From assembly GCF_029433335.1 (NCBI RefSeq), contig NZ_JAQTHX010000001.1, forward strand, positions 682,001 through 746,000: 64,000 nt of DNA, read 5' to 3'. Source of the DNA: Bifidobacterium sp. ESL0745 (GTDB taxonomy: Bacteria; Actinomycetota; Actinomycetes; Actinomycetales; Bifidobacteriaceae). The position numbers and the translations under genes are program-made. A model generated the notes under the pieces. The model saw nothing but the letters and a program-made list of their open reading frames with translations, made no database searches and was not told the DNA's origin. Positions within the stretch are counted from its first letter, which is position 1. Each line of letters begins with the position of its first letter. Of this stretch, positions 1 to 8,885 are shown piece after piece.

Positions 1-70
1 AGACCTCCGAGGTTTGCTGATGTCTGCTAACCCGATGTGATATCGGGGTTGATTTTCTGCACCAGATAGG

Positions 71-104
71 CCGCTGATACGTGTAAAGCGTTTCAGCGGT
101 TTTC
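71..104 (+). terminator. Rho-independent terminator of a gene upstream of the window
   Basis: An 11-bp stem (71-81 with 89-99, one mismatch) with a 7-nt loop is followed by TTTT. It probably ends transcription of a gene left of the window. Apart from this hairpin, positions 1-306 hold no convincing gene; the 61-codon frame at 115-300 has no family resemblance and runs into the leader of the next gene. Confidence 0.6.
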
Positions 105-306
105 GCGTTTTACATTGTGCTATCTGTTTTTATCATTTCTGATAAAATATTATTCGGTGAATAAGCACACCGTGACGGCTTTGTTGCTGGCCGATTCCTG
201 CAGACTGCCGATTGCGGTGAGCGATGAATCCAGTTATGGCTGGTATCCGTCTGACTTGGCACAGGTAAAGTTGGGTCGGAAACGACGCAGAGGAGTATGA
301 CACGAA

Positions 307-1629
307 ATGGGGCATGATATGAACGACATGAGTCGCAGGATTTGGTGGCAGGTCTATCCTCTGGGCTTTTGCGGGGCGCCGGTTCGCCCGCAATCCGATG
401 ACGAGCGCCGCATGGTCCCCAGGCTTGACCGACTTATCAATTGGCTGGATTATATGAAAGGCATGGGCTGCGATGGCCTGTTGCTCGGCCCCATTTTCGA
501 TTCCGACACCCATGGATACGACACCACCGATTTCTACAAAATCGATTCGAGGCTCGGCGACGATGAGACTTTTGATCGTTTGGTGGCTGCGTGCCACGAA
601 CGCGACATCGCCCTGATGCTCGATGGCGTCTTCAACCATGTCGGGCGAGACTTTCCTGAATTCCAGTGTGAGCTGGGACAGGCGCAAAGCGAGCTGAACG
701 ATGGCAAACCGGTCGGCCATAACGATGAGGACATGTTCAGCTTCTTCAAGGCCGAAGACGGAACGCTTGATTACGCGAAATTCGAGGGGCATGCCATTCT
801 CCCCGCGTTTAACCATGATGCTCCAGGTGTTGCGGATCTGGTGACTGATGTCATGGTTCATTGGATGCGTCGAGGTGTTGATGCCTGGCGTCTGGACGCG
901 GCCACGACCGTGCCTACGACGTTCTGGGCGAAGGTTTTGCCACGCGTGCGTGGAGAAATCTCGGATGCCTGGTTCATGGGTGAGGCCATCCATGGCGATT
1001 ATCCGCAGTTCGTTCACGATTCCACGATTGATACCGTCACCCAATACGAGCTGTGGAAGGCGATCTGGAGCAGTCTCAAAGACGGTAATTTCTTTGAGCT
1101 TGATTGGTGTCTCAAGCGCCATGATGCGTTTCTTGAAACCTTTACGCCGCAGACGTTCATCGGCAATCATGACGTCACAAGAATCGCAAGCCAGATCGAA
1201 GACGAGGAAAAGCTTGCGCTGGCAAATGTGATTCTTTTCACGGTAGGGGGCACACCATCGGTCTATTACGGCGACGAACGGGCATGGAAAGGCGATAAGA
1301 CCGAAGGTGTCGGCGGTGATGATATCGTGCGCCCGCAATATCCGCAGCGTCCCGAGGATCTGGCCGAAGACGGTGCGTGGATGTATCGGCTCACCGGCGA
1401 ATTGGCGGCGATAAGAAGTGCACGCCCGTGGATGACGGACGCCACCAGTGAACCGGTGCTGCTTGAAAACCGGCATTATATCTACGATGTCACGGCCCGT
1501 GATGGCAGTGCAGGCATTCGCGTTGATATGGATCTCGATAAAACGCCGCACGCCGATATCTACGACAAAGGCAATGCCAGCACTGGCACTGGCAAGCTTC
1601 TGCTGCATGTCGAACATCATGCCGCTTAG
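307..1629 (+). CDS. GH13 alpha-amylase-family glycoside hydrolase
   Basis: This 440-residue enzyme has the GH13 (alpha-amylase) TIM-barrel signatures in order: DGVFNHVG near residue 106, a RLDAA motif carrying the predicted nucleophile Asp197, GEAIHGD with the predicted acid/base Glu226, and GNHDVTR with the transition-state stabiliser Asp289, followed by YYGDE. It should cleave or transfer alpha-glucosidic bonds. There is no signal peptide, so it is probably cytoplasmic and acts on imported maltodextrins or similar oligosaccharides. It is short for the family and keeps only a small C-terminal domain. The start at 307 has AGGAG 11 nt upstream; an internal ATG at 319 is an alternative. It stands alone, convergent with the aldo/keto reductase gene. 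The exact substrate (neopullulanase, alpha-glucosidase or other) cannot be told from the sequence. Confidence 0.9.
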   Translation: MGHDMNDMSRRIWWQVYPLGFCGAPVRPQSDDERRMVPRLDRLINWLDYMKGMGCDGLLLGPIFDSDTHGYDTTDFYKIDSRLGDDETFDRLVAACHERDIALMLDGVFNHVGRDFPEFQCELGQAQSELNDGKPVGHNDEDMFSFFKAEDGTLDYAKFEGHAILPAFNHDAPGVADLVTDVMVHWMRRGVDAWRLDAATTVPTTFWAKVLPRVRGEISDAWFMGEAIHGDYPQFVHDSTIDTVTQYELWKAIWSSLKDGNFFELDWCLKRHDAFLETFTPQTFIGNHDVTRIASQIEDEEKLALANVILFTVGGTPSVYYGDERAWKGDKTEGVGGDDIVRPQYPQRPEDLAEDGAWMYRLTGELAAIRSARPWMTDATSEPVLLENRHYIYDVTARDGSAGIRVDMDLDKTPHADIYDKGNASTGTGKLLLHVEHHAA

Positions 1630-1769
1630 ATATACCGCCCGGAATGGGCACAGACAGGCACCAGAAACAGCCTCGAATAAATGCCATCTAAATAATGCCG
1701 TTCAAGCAAAACAGAGTGAAAACGCGGCCTGTCAGTGTTTGGCCACTATTTTGTTATCGCAAGATTAAA

Positions 1770-1813
1770 AGTAATTCCCATCCATGATTATCGAGATCAG
1801 GATGGGAATTACT
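1770..1813. terminator. Perfect inverted repeat between convergent genes, likely bidirectional terminator
   Basis: A perfect 14-bp stem (1770-1783 with 1800-1813) lies between the converging GH13 and aldo/keto reductase genes, and the loop contains a further TGAT/ATCA pairing. A T-rich tract follows on the minus strand; the plus-strand side has only a short T run. It most likely stops transcription from the reductase gene and perhaps from both sides. Confidence 0.65.
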
Positions 1814-1872
1814 CGTTTGAACCTAAGCAATAGTTCCGTTTCTTGGAGCTTTATGCCAAGAAACTTGCCATG

Positions 1873-2832
1873 CTACTTGGCGAACGGCTCGGAGGCCTTG
1901 TTAAGGGCTTCCACATCAGCATCACTCAGCACAAGTACGCTGGAAGCGAGCAGGTCGGGCAGTTGCTCTGGGATACGGGCGGAAACGATGGGTGCGGCGA
2001 CCTGTGGACGATGGCGCAGCCATGCCAGCGAAACGGTGGCGATGGCAACGTTGTGTGCTTTCGCGACCTTGTCGAGCACGTCGATCAACGCGAAACCGTC
2101 AGGCGTGAGATAATCGGCCACCATGCCTTGGCGGGCCTTGCCTTCGGCGTCGGCGGCGGAACGGTATTTGCCCGTCAAAAAGCCCGATGCCAAAGCGAAG
2201 TACGGGAATACGGAAAGTTGCTCGCGTTTGGCGACTGGGGCCAGCGTTTTCTCGTAGTTGCCGCGGGAAACCAGATTGTATTGCGGTTCAAAGGCGACGG
2301 GCAAGGTGTAACCGTTTTCGCGGGCGATCCTGAACCATTCCTCGATGCGATCGGCGGAATAGTTGGAGATGCCGATGGCACGGACCTTGCCGGATTTGAC
2401 GAGCTTGTCGAAGGCTTCGACGGTCTCTTCGAGTGGGGTCTTCTCGTCGTCGAAATGCGCGTAATAAAGGTCGATATAATCGGTGCCCAGTCGCAGTAGG
2501 GACTCATCGGCGGCCGCGGCGATGTTCTTGGCCGACAGACCCGGATACTGTGGATGCTGGCTCACTTTGGTGGCAATGACCATATCGCTGCGGTTCTTGC
2601 GTGTGGCGAGCCAGCGGCCGAGCACGACTTCCGATTCTCCGCCGGAGTGACCGGGAACCCATGCCGAATAGACGTCAGCGGTATCCACGAAATTGCCGCT
2701 GGCCTCGACGTACTTGTCAAGCACGGCATCGCTGGTCTTGTCGTCGCTGGTCCAGCCGAAGGTGTTGCCTCCAAGCACCAGCGGGAAGACCTTGAGGTCG
2801 CTTCGTCCGACATTGATGCGATTTTCAGTCAT
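1873..2832 (-). CDS. Aldo/keto reductase
   Basis: This 319-residue NAD(P)H-dependent oxidoreductase of the AKR superfamily has the full catalytic tetrad: Asp50 and Tyr55 in the FVDTADVY segment, Lys89 in VIATK, and His126 in the IDLYYAH segment. The IGISNYS strand of the barrel follows. Length and motifs resemble the YajO/Tas-like general stress reductases that reduce aldehydes and ketones. The start is preceded by AAGGAATAA on the minus strand. It is monocistronic. The substrate cannot be predicted. Confidence 0.92.
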   Translation of the reverse strand: MTENRINVGRSDLKVFPLVLGGNTFGWTSDDKTSDAVLDKYVEASGNFVDTADVYSAWVPGHSGGESEVVLGRWLATRKNRSDMVIATKVSQHPQYPGLSAKNIAAAADESLLRLGTDYIDLYYAHFDDEKTPLEETVEAFDKLVKSGKVRAIGISNYSADRIEEWFRIARENGYTLPVAFEPQYNLVSRGNYEKTLAPVAKREQLSVFPYFALASGFLTGKYRSAADAEGKARQGMVADYLTPDGFALIDVLDKVAKAHNVAIATVSLAWLRHRPQVAAPIVSARIPEQLPDLLASSVLVLSDADVEALNKASEPFAK

Positions 2833-3169
2833 AACTGTTTATTCCTTTCGTTATGAGAAAACTTGTTACGGGTCGATGACCCTTATTCCTATTGTCTCGC
2901 AGGGGAGGGAAGCGTTGCCGGTTTTCGGCTTGTCGAGAAGCCTATGCGCCCAGAGCTGATCAATGAGACTTGTGGAGCGTCATACGTCGAATTGGTGGGA
3001 GACGAAAACTTTCGAAAAATCTTTCTCGCCATCGGAATCTGTTTCAGATTGATTCAGGTTGATTCTTGTTGTCGAAAATCCAATGGCTGCACCAGGTATC
3101 GGGACCAATGGATAGTGCACAAAGGGGACAGCGGTGCTGGTTGAAGTCATCACGCTCCGTCCGCAATCC
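2833..3169. other. Intergenic region without a recognisable gene
   Basis: This 337-bp gap separates the start of the aldo/keto reductase gene from the end of the SRAP gene; both are on the minus strand. It must hold the reductase promoter. The 93-codon frame at 2863-3144 shows no family motif and no good ribosome-binding site, so I do not call it a gene. Confidence 0.5.
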
Positions 3170-3868
3170 TCAGAAAAGACTTAAAGGAGCGTTGTTTTTG
3201 ATCGGGTGAATGCACTGCGGTCCGTCCTCGTCCGCTTTTGGCTCCGCCACTTCATAGTATTCGAGGTTTTCAGATACAACTCTGCCTTTGTTGTGGATTT
3301 CAAGGATGATACCCGAACCATCTATATCGGGATCGAGCCATTGCTTCCTCAGATCCGTTGGCACAAGCAATGGCATACGATCGTGTATCTTTCTGGGGCC
3401 GTCTATTGCCGCACAGGTCATGACAGTAGCCGTCAGTACCCAAGAGGAAGTCGTGCTTGGCCTCCACCATGAGTACAGGCCGGCCATAGCCAACGGCAGA
3501 TTGCCGGGAGCATGGAAATAGAACGGACGATTGTTTTTGAATTCAAAATATCCGGCAGCAGGAATGATAGCCCGGCAGTGCCGTGCCGAATCTCTGAAAG
3601 TGGGTTTCTGAGCAGCCGACTCCATACGGGCATTGTAGGTCGGGTAGTCGAGTTTTGCGCTGGAGTTCCACGACGGTACCAGTGACCAATAGCCGCCGCG
3701 TAGGTGTCGTTCACCTGCGTGGTCGGCTGCGATGACGCCGATCTGCTGATGGGGTTCAACACGAAAAGTGCGTGCCGGTAGTGACGGAGTATCGATCTGG
3801 TCGCTATCAACCTCGAATTCGCGGCCGACGGCGTTCCAATCGAGGTCGAGTGAGAATCTGCGGCACAT
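3170..3868 (-). CDS. SOS response-associated peptidase (SRAP/YedK/HMCES family)
   Basis: The protein (232 residues from this start) belongs to the SRAP family, which forms a covalent thiazolidine link through Cys2 with abasic sites in single-stranded DNA and protects them. The initiator Met is followed directly by the catalytic Cys (MCRRF). The expected YNARMES segment, the RHCRAIIPAAGYFEF core and the IHDRMPLLV segment with its active-site His are all present. The frame is open 13 codons further upstream, but the family needs Cys at position 2 after Met, and AAAGGGACG precedes the chosen ATG. It stands alone between two other minus-strand genes. Confidence 0.93.
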   Translation of the reverse strand: MCRRFSLDLDWNAVGREFEVDSDQIDTPSLPARTFRVEPHQQIGVIAADHAGERHLRGGYWSLVPSWNSSAKLDYPTYNARMESAAQKPTFRDSARHCRAIIPAAGYFEFKNNRPFYFHAPGNLPLAMAGLYSWWRPSTTSSWVLTATVMTCAAIDGPRKIHDRMPLLVPTDLRKQWLDPDIDGSGIILEIHNKGRVVSENLEYYEVAEPKADEDGPQCIHPIKNNAPLSLF

Positions 3869-3903
3869 ATTCGTCCCTTTCACGTAGCGACAAGACACAG
3901 CAT

Positions 3904-3940
3904 ACAAAATGAGGGCCTCCGATTGTGGAGACCCTCATAC
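3904..3940 (-). terminator. Rho-independent terminator of the PNPOx-like gene
   Basis: On the minus strand a 10-bp stem with one mismatch (3911-3920 with 3927-3936) is followed by ATTTTGT, just past the stop codon of the gene at 3989-4393. Confidence 0.7.
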
Positions 3941-3988
3941 ATTCAACGGCTTGAAACCATAGACATCAAGCCATCGCTACCGGCCATT

Positions 3989-4393
3989 TCAGTCCTTGCT
4001 GATGGTGGTGCCGGCCTTGGGGCCAGCGGAAAGATCCTGAATCTCGGTGATCTCGAGCACTGGAACGGTGGCGGGCTTCTTGGTGCCGTTCTTCTCGGCG
4101 ACCTTGACCTGCTCGTCATAGATGGCATCGTCGGAGTGCAGGGTCACGTTGCCGCGGAAGCGGTAGCCCTTCTTCTGTTCCAGATTGGCGAAGCAGATGA
4201 CCAGCGGGCTGCCGTCTTCGAGGTTCTTGTAGTGCTGGCCGGCGGTGCGCTCGTGATAGGCGAGATGATTGTCGTCGAGCACGAACATCGACATCTTCGG
4301 GCCGAGGTCGAGCTGGCCTTCCTTGCTGACGGTCGCGATCCAGGCGAGATTGTTGTTGATGAATTCCTTCATCTCAGGGGTAAGAGTAGCCAT
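3989..4393 (-). CDS. Pyridoxamine 5'-phosphate oxidase family protein
   Basis: This 134-residue protein has the split-barrel FMN-binding fold of the PNPOx-like family. The opening with EFINNNLAWIATVSKEGQ and the LDLGPKMSMFVLDDNHLAY strand pair are typical, as is the later GYRFRGNVTLHSD strand. It is much shorter than true PdxH and lacks its phosphate-binding C-terminus, so vitamin B6 oxidation is unlikely. Related small proteins bind flavin or F420 and reduce small molecules. The ATG follows AAAGGACAGC on the minus strand. It has no partner gene. Confidence 0.85.
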   Translation of the reverse strand: MATLTPEMKEFINNNLAWIATVSKEGQLDLGPKMSMFVLDDNHLAYHERTAGQHYKNLEDGSPLVICFANLEQKKGYRFRGNVTLHSDDAIYDEQVKVAEKNGTKKPATVPVLEITEIQDLSAGPKAGTTISKD

Positions 4394-4845
4394 GATGCTG
4401 TCCTTTCATTCGAACTGCTGTCTATACATTTACCATTTTACTTCCTTATCGTTCGTTTTGTCGTAGGAAACGTGTGACATTAGTCACCGGCCAACCGGGA
4501 ATAAGCGAAATGGGCAGTGTCCCGGTGCGTTTAGTGACAGAAAAATCATTCACTTCGGTTTTGTTATGGCAGGCACGCTCGGAAAATAGCATGATTCGGA
4601 AATGTCGTGTCATATCGTGATTGTGTAACCAATAAGTGAAAGGTTGATAAAGCCTACGATTCACCATTGTTTTAGGCGTGTCTTCGGGTTGGAATGGCCT
4701 AATTTAGATATCAGCAGTTGCGTTTGATATGTCCAACGATGACGATTCGACCAAGCGTTGATCTGTGCGGGCGCGTTGCATGCGTGCCCGGTGTGTGTAT
4801 GAGTGAAGAGGCTGGCCGTCAAAAGCCGCAAGGAGAAGGCCTGAT
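4394..4845. other. Divergent intergenic region
   Basis: This 452-bp region lies between the divergent PNPOx-like and EamA genes and must carry both promoters. I see no gene in it. It contains a CRP-type palindrome (separate entry). Confidence 0.5.
4473..4488. promoter_or_regulatory. CRP/FNR-type palindromic operator candidate
   Basis: TGTGACATTAGTCACC matches the CRP consensus TGTGA-N6-TCACA at 9 of 10 fixed bases and has perfect GTGAC/GTCAC arms. It sits 80 bp upstream of the PNPOx-like gene and about 360 bp upstream of the EamA gene. Binding by a Crp-family regulator is inferred from the motif only. Confidence 0.4.
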
Positions 4846-5904
4846 ATGGCTGCTGGAACTGGTGCGAAGGCATCGAACACACTTGGTGGAACATCCATGT
4901 CTGCTTCTGGCGGAAACATTCCGTCCAGTGGTATTCACCGCCATGGTTTCCAAGGCTTGCGCAGTCGCCTTTCCCGTAATTTCCCGCCGAACCTGGCCCG
5001 TCTTATGTTGCTTGGGTGCGCAGCGCTCTGGGGCGGAAGCTATCTGGTCGCGAAAATTGCCATGGCGGCAATATCCCCGCAATGGATGATGGCCTTGCGT
5101 ACCGGCGGGGCATGCCTGATCATGCTGCTGTTGTTCCACAAAAGCATCATCCCTGCATTGAACAGGTCGATTCTTCTACCTGCGGTTATCGTCGGCGCCA
5201 CCTATTGGGGCACGATGGTTCTGCAGACCAAAGGGCTCTTGACGATCGACCCTGGCCGAAGCGCGTTCCTGACCGCTTCCTATTGCGTTTTGACGCCGTT
5301 TGCCGCATGGTTCGCCACGAAAAACAGGCCGCACAACATCAATATCATCGCCGGTGTGATCTGCCTGATCGGTGTCGGTTTCGTCGCGCTCAAACCCGGT
5401 AGCTTCTCGCTTTCCCTGTCATTCGGCGATTTGCTCACGCTCGGTTGCGCCGTCGTGTTCTCGTTCAATCTGACCTATCTCGGCATCTATTCAAAGAAAT
5501 TCAATGCCATCGCCGTCACCTTCGTACAATTCGCCGTCGCCTTTGTGCTTTTCCTGGTTGGTGCGCTGCTGACCGAGCCCTTGCCGAACGCCTCGTGGCT
5601 TGAACCGAAAATCGTGGTCAGTTTCCTGTATCTCTTCCTCGGTGCCACGACCTTGGCGCAGATCATGCAGAACATCGGCTTGGCCCACGTTTCCGCACCT
5701 TCGGCTTCCGTGGTGATGTGCACGGAAAGCCTGTTCTCCGAGTTCTTCTCCATACTGTTCTGGGGGACGAAGCTGAGGTTCACGACCTTGATCGGTTTCG
5801 CGCTGATTTTTATCGCTGTGCTGATGTCGATCGTTCGCCGCTCGACAATCGTCAATCTCTTCCGCAATGTGGAGGATTGGGTGCACGATCATCGCAAGAG
5901 GTAG
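4846..5904 (+). CDS. EamA-family (DMT superfamily) membrane transporter
   Basis: This 352-residue integral membrane protein has the two-repeat architecture of the drug/metabolite transporter superfamily: about ten hydrophobic segments beginning with LMLLGCAALWGGSYLVAKI near residue 60 and ending with LIGFALIFIAVLMSIV. The second repeat contains the usual EPLFSE-like element, here TESLFSEFFSILFWG. The roughly 40-residue hydrophilic N-terminal extension before the first helix is longer than usual. The ATG is preceded by AGGAG 10 nt upstream. The substrate is unknown; relatives export amino acids, nucleotides or other metabolites. Confidence 0.9.
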   Translation: MAAGTGAKASNTLGGTSMSASGGNIPSSGIHRHGFQGLRSRLSRNFPPNLARLMLLGCAALWGGSYLVAKIAMAAISPQWMMALRTGGACLIMLLLFHKSIIPALNRSILLPAVIVGATYWGTMVLQTKGLLTIDPGRSAFLTASYCVLTPFAAWFATKNRPHNINIIAGVICLIGVGFVALKPGSFSLSLSFGDLLTLGCAVVFSFNLTYLGIYSKKFNAIAVTFVQFAVAFVLFLVGALLTEPLPNASWLEPKIVVSFLYLFLGATTLAQIMQNIGLAHVSAPSASVVMCTESLFSEFFSILFWGTKLRFTTLIGFALIFIAVLMSIVRRSTIVNLFRNVEDWVHDHRKR

Positions 5905-6089
5905 AAGCGGCGGTATCGGCAGGCCGGTTTCAAAAAATGTCCCAGAACGGGACGAGTAAGCGATAATGTTTTTCGTTTGAGCTTATGGCATATTGCTAGC
6001 TGAATGGGTTTTGTCGACATTGGTATTTTTCTGTAGGTTTTTAATAATCAGCATTCTATATTTCGCATTGCTTATTCAGCGCACCATTC

Positions 6090-6899
6090 TCAGTGCCACG
6101 GTTTCAGCACGCCGGCCGGTATCTTCGAAGCGTCGAAACGATAGTGGGCGAGGATAGGCATGTGGTTCGTCTGGTTCAGATAGTCGTTTTCCCTGTCTTT
6201 CTGCCCCATATTGTGAATGAGATAGGGGATTGATTTGTCGTCCCGGCGGTCGGAGACCATGCCGATATGCCCGTTGTGCTTCTGGTTGGCGAAGAAGACG
6301 AGGTCGCCCTGCTGCCACTGGTCGGTCTGGTTGGCATCGGTCGTCAGCGTTTGGCCGTATTTCCTGAAGAACACATCGAGCATGGCCGTACGACGGAAAT
6401 CGATATTGGGATCGAAATTGGATGTGCTCTTGCGATAATCGGCAGGATGCGCGGCGACATCAGCGTCCACCATGTCCTTGAGGCTGTATCCGGCGTTCCG
6501 GAAAGCACGCCAGATAGTATCGGTGCAGGCTCCACGATTATCGGCCGGATAGCCGCCTTGTACGTAACTGTCGTCGTAGGTGGGATGGGTTTTCGCGTCC
6601 TTGCGGGCTCCCTCGACCAGATCGCTGTAATCATCGATACCGTCGTGGTCGTAATCGACGGAACTTTTGAGTTTTGGTACGGGCTTACCCGGCAGCGTTG
6701 CTGAGGTTTGGGATGCGGAAGGTGTTTTTCGCTCCTGGCCGGTCAAGTCCGATTTCCTGAACTTGACAAACAGAAAGCCGCCAGCGGCGACAAGAGCGAC
6801 GACGAGCAGCACGGCCACCAATACAACCGGCCAACGACGGTGCCTCGTATACTGATCGGACACCGAGTATTCCGTTGTGTGTGATCGCCGTTGTCCCAT
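6090..6899 (-). CDS. Membrane-anchored DUF1287 (YijF-like) protein
   Basis: The 269-residue protein has a basic N-terminus, one transmembrane segment (VVLVAVLLVVALVAAGGFLFV, about residues 25-45) and a linker, then a DUF1287 domain. Typical features of that domain are the GACTDTIWRAF segment with a conserved Cys, QGDLVFFANQKHNGHIGMVSD with a conserved His, and LIHNMG. The Cys/His arrangement resembles NlpC/P60- or CHAP-type papain folds, so a cell-wall or amidase role is plausible but unproven. The enzyme part should face outward. It is transcribed away from the Ser-rich protein gene at 7083. Confidence 0.85.
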   Translation of the reverse strand: MGQRRSHTTEYSVSDQYTRHRRWPVVLVAVLLVVALVAAGGFLFVKFRKSDLTGQERKTPSASQTSATLPGKPVPKLKSSVDYDHDGIDDYSDLVEGARKDAKTHPTYDDSYVQGGYPADNRGACTDTIWRAFRNAGYSLKDMVDADVAAHPADYRKSTSNFDPNIDFRRTAMLDVFFRKYGQTLTTDANQTDQWQQGDLVFFANQKHNGHIGMVSDRRDDKSIPYLIHNMGQKDRENDYLNQTNHMPILAHYRFDASKIPAGVLKPWH

Positions 6900-7082
6900 A
6901 CCGTCCCTTTCGTTATCGGTTCAATCTATCAGAAAAGCTCACGTGTCTGCCAGTATCTGGGTTTTTCTTGACAGTGTCGACGAAAGTCTCTGAAGTTCCC
7001 CGCGTTGTTGACCTGTAAGCATTCGGCAAGGTTTTGCCACTTTTCAGCCTTTTTCAATCTTGTTTCGTTAATCTTGGATATC

Positions 7083-8375
7083 ATGAAGAATTTTTTCAAG
7101 GGGATTTCGGTCTCGCAGATCATAGCCGGTGCGCTTGCTGCGGTCACTTCGTTCCTGTTGTCAGCCAAAATCGGCATCGCCGGTTCGGTAATCGGTGTTG
7201 CAGTCGGCTCCATCGTCTCTGCGGTGGCTTCGCAGATTTATCAGAACGTCCTTAATGAATCCGGTAAGAAGCTTCAGGAGAACACTCCTGACGATGACGC
7301 CACCGATCAGGACATTGAACCCGTTCCTGAACCTGAACGTGAAACGCGGGTGGTGGGTTCCGATGCGCGGCACCATGGTCAATTGGCTGCTCCGAGGGCC
7401 TTGTCTCGCGTTTCCGGAACACCTGCTCTCCGTGTGGATGGAACGTCCCCAAGTCTGGCGGCTTTGGCGCGCTCCGGTAAGGAGCTGCCTGACAGCGAGA
7501 CGAAGATCTCAGACAGGTTGGGCAGCACAGCAGCGGATCAAGGCAAACATGATGTGCCAGGCCTCGGTGACAAGAACGATGCCACTTCAGTCACGCCGGC
7601 GGCCGTCTCTGGCAAGACCTCCGTGATGAAGCCCGTGTCAGGTAAACAGAATGGAAAAGCCATTTCCGAATCCGGTAAATTCAAGGGACCGGGGCAGCAC
7701 GACGGAAAGATGCGCACATTTGAGTCCACGAAGCAGAAAAGGCTGGCCATCGTCGTGGCCGTAGTCAGTGCCTTGGTCGCCGTAGGCATCAGCGCCGGTA
7801 TCATTTCGCTGGCTACACGAGGGAAGGGCACTGACGACGTGGTGCGCAACATCGTCACCAATTCGACGACCAAGAACCCAAGTCAGAAAACCGATAGCAA
7901 AGACACCGGCAATACATCGACCGACAACAGCAAGAAGACTGACGGAACCACTAAGCAGAACAGCGGAACCACCAATCAGAACAACTCCGGCTCCACCACT
8001 GATTCCGGTACGCAAAGCGGATCGAATTCCAACGGTTCAGGGACCACCAGCGGATCAGAAAGCAGCAATTCCGGCAGTAGCAGCACTGGGTCTGGCAGCA
8101 CCGACAGCGCTAATTCGGGCAGCAGCAATTCCGGAACTACCGATTCGAACAACGGCACCACAGGCACTACGAACGGTGGAACAAGTTCGGACTCCACTGG
8201 TTCCACAAACGGATCCAATGGTTCGTCGAGCAACGGGAGTTCTACCGGTGGAAGTTCCACGAACGGTTCGACCAGTGGAGGCAGCAGTACTGGCACCAGC
8301 GGTTCGGACTCCACAACGAACTCCCAAACGGGTAACGGAACATCGGGGACGAATTCCAATACGACAAGTAAATAA
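7083..8375 (+). CDS. Membrane-anchored protein with a Ser/Thr/Gly/Asn-rich tail
   Basis: I do not recognise a named family. From the ATG at 7083 the protein has 430 residues. A hydrophobic N-terminal region (about residues 10-55, with ISVSQIIAGALAAVTSFLLS) is followed by a hydrophilic region rich in charged residues and Pro, then a strong transmembrane segment (about 220-247, LAIVVAVVSALVAVGISAGI). The last 180 or so residues are almost only Ser, Thr, Gly and Asn. No LPxTG sorting signal is seen. The likely picture is a membrane protein exposing a flexible, possibly glycosylated stalk. The frame is open upstream to 7005, but the MKNFF start fits better. A strong terminator follows. Confidence 0.75.
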   Translation: MKNFFKGISVSQIIAGALAAVTSFLLSAKIGIAGSVIGVAVGSIVSAVASQIYQNVLNESGKKLQENTPDDDATDQDIEPVPEPERETRVVGSDARHHGQLAAPRALSRVSGTPALRVDGTSPSLAALARSGKELPDSETKISDRLGSTAADQGKHDVPGLGDKNDATSVTPAAVSGKTSVMKPVSGKQNGKAISESGKFKGPGQHDGKMRTFESTKQKRLAIVVAVVSALVAVGISAGIISLATRGKGTDDVVRNIVTNSTTKNPSQKTDSKDTGNTSTDNSKKTDGTTKQNSGTTNQNNSGSTTDSGTQSGSNSNGSGTTSGSESSNSGSSSTGSGSTDSANSGSSNSGTTDSNNGTTGTTNGGTSSDSTGSTNGSNGSSSNGSSTGGSSTNGSTSGGSSTGTSGSDSTTNSQTGNGTSGTNSNTTSK

Positions 8376-8463
8376 GGTAATGGTTGGTTCAGGATTCATT
8401 CCCCGCTGTTCATAGGATTACTGGTTTGTTGCATCCTGAGTTTGCCTGTGCCTGGTTTCGTGC

Positions 8464-8515
8464 GACGCTTGCCGATGCTCGCCATTCCGGTGAGTATCGG
8501 CAAGCGTCGTTTTTC
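8464..8515 (+). terminator. Strong Rho-independent terminator after the Ser-rich protein gene
   Basis: A stem of about 20 bp with two G/T-type changes (8464-8483 paired with 8489-8508) is followed by GTTTTTCGC. Confidence 0.9.
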
Positions 8516-8545
8516 GCGCTGACTTCCTTTTAACGACACGCCGGT

Positions 8546-8574
8546 TTGGTCATTTTCAGAGTTTGTTGTAAAGT
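8546..8574 (+). promoter_or_regulatory. Promoter of tRNA-Ala
   Basis: TTGGTC (8546-8551) is separated by 17 bp from TAAAGT (8569-8574), a housekeeping-sigma promoter. Transcription would start near 8581, giving a short 5' leader before the tRNA. Confidence 0.6.
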
Positions 8575-8613
8575 ATCTAAGGCTTCGCAAGGAGCAATAA
8601 TTCAATTAAGACC

Positions 8614-8686
8614 GGGGCTATGGCGCAGCTGGTAGCGCATCTCCATGGCATGGAGGGGGTCGGGAGTTCGAATCTCCCTAGCTCCA
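8614..8686 (+). tRNA. tRNA-Ala (anticodon GGC)
   Basis: The acceptor stem GGGGCTA (8614-8620) pairs with TAGCTCC (8679-8685). The anticodon loop ATGGCAT presents GGC between TCTCC and GGAGG arms, and the T arm contains GGGAGTTCGAATCTCCC. The 3' CCA is not encoded. The tRNA reads GCC/GCU alanine codons. Confidence 0.97.
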
Positions 8687-8693
8687 CGGTTAG

Positions 8694-8725
8694 GGCTTTC
8701 GAGGGTTTCCTCGGAAGCCTTTTTC
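8694..8725 (+). terminator. Terminator of tRNA-Ala
   Basis: An 11-bp stem GGCTTTCGAGG/CCTCGGAAGCC (8694-8704 with 8709-8719, one wobble) with a GTTT loop is followed by TTTTTCT. Confidence 0.9.
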
Positions 8726-8885
8726 TCATTTTTGGTGGCTTTCGAGGATTCACCGATTTCTATAATTTGGGGTTAAAGGCCAGAAAACGTGTCTCAATTC
8801 TCAATATTTTTCGGCACCGCTCGTCAAAGAGACGGCTCTGCGTTAGGCTGGAAATAAGAAATAAGTACAAATAAGGAGCTGCAAT

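Noticed and set aside
115..300. 61-codon plus-strand frame before the GH13 gene
   Set aside because: Overlaps a terminator-like region and has no family motif; its end lies in the GH13 leader.
133..1620. Long minus-strand frame opposite the GH13 gene
   Set aside because: It is the shadow of the GH13 gene; the plus frame has all four catalytic motifs and a ribosome-binding site, and the minus product matches no family.
2863..3144. 93-codon plus-strand frame in the intergenic gap
   Set aside because: No convincing ribosome-binding site and no family similarity.
7976..8359. Minus-strand frame with a Pro/Glu/Val/Leu-rich product
   Set aside because: It is the complement of the Ser/Thr/Gly-rich tail; its low complexity copies the repeat composition of the real gene.
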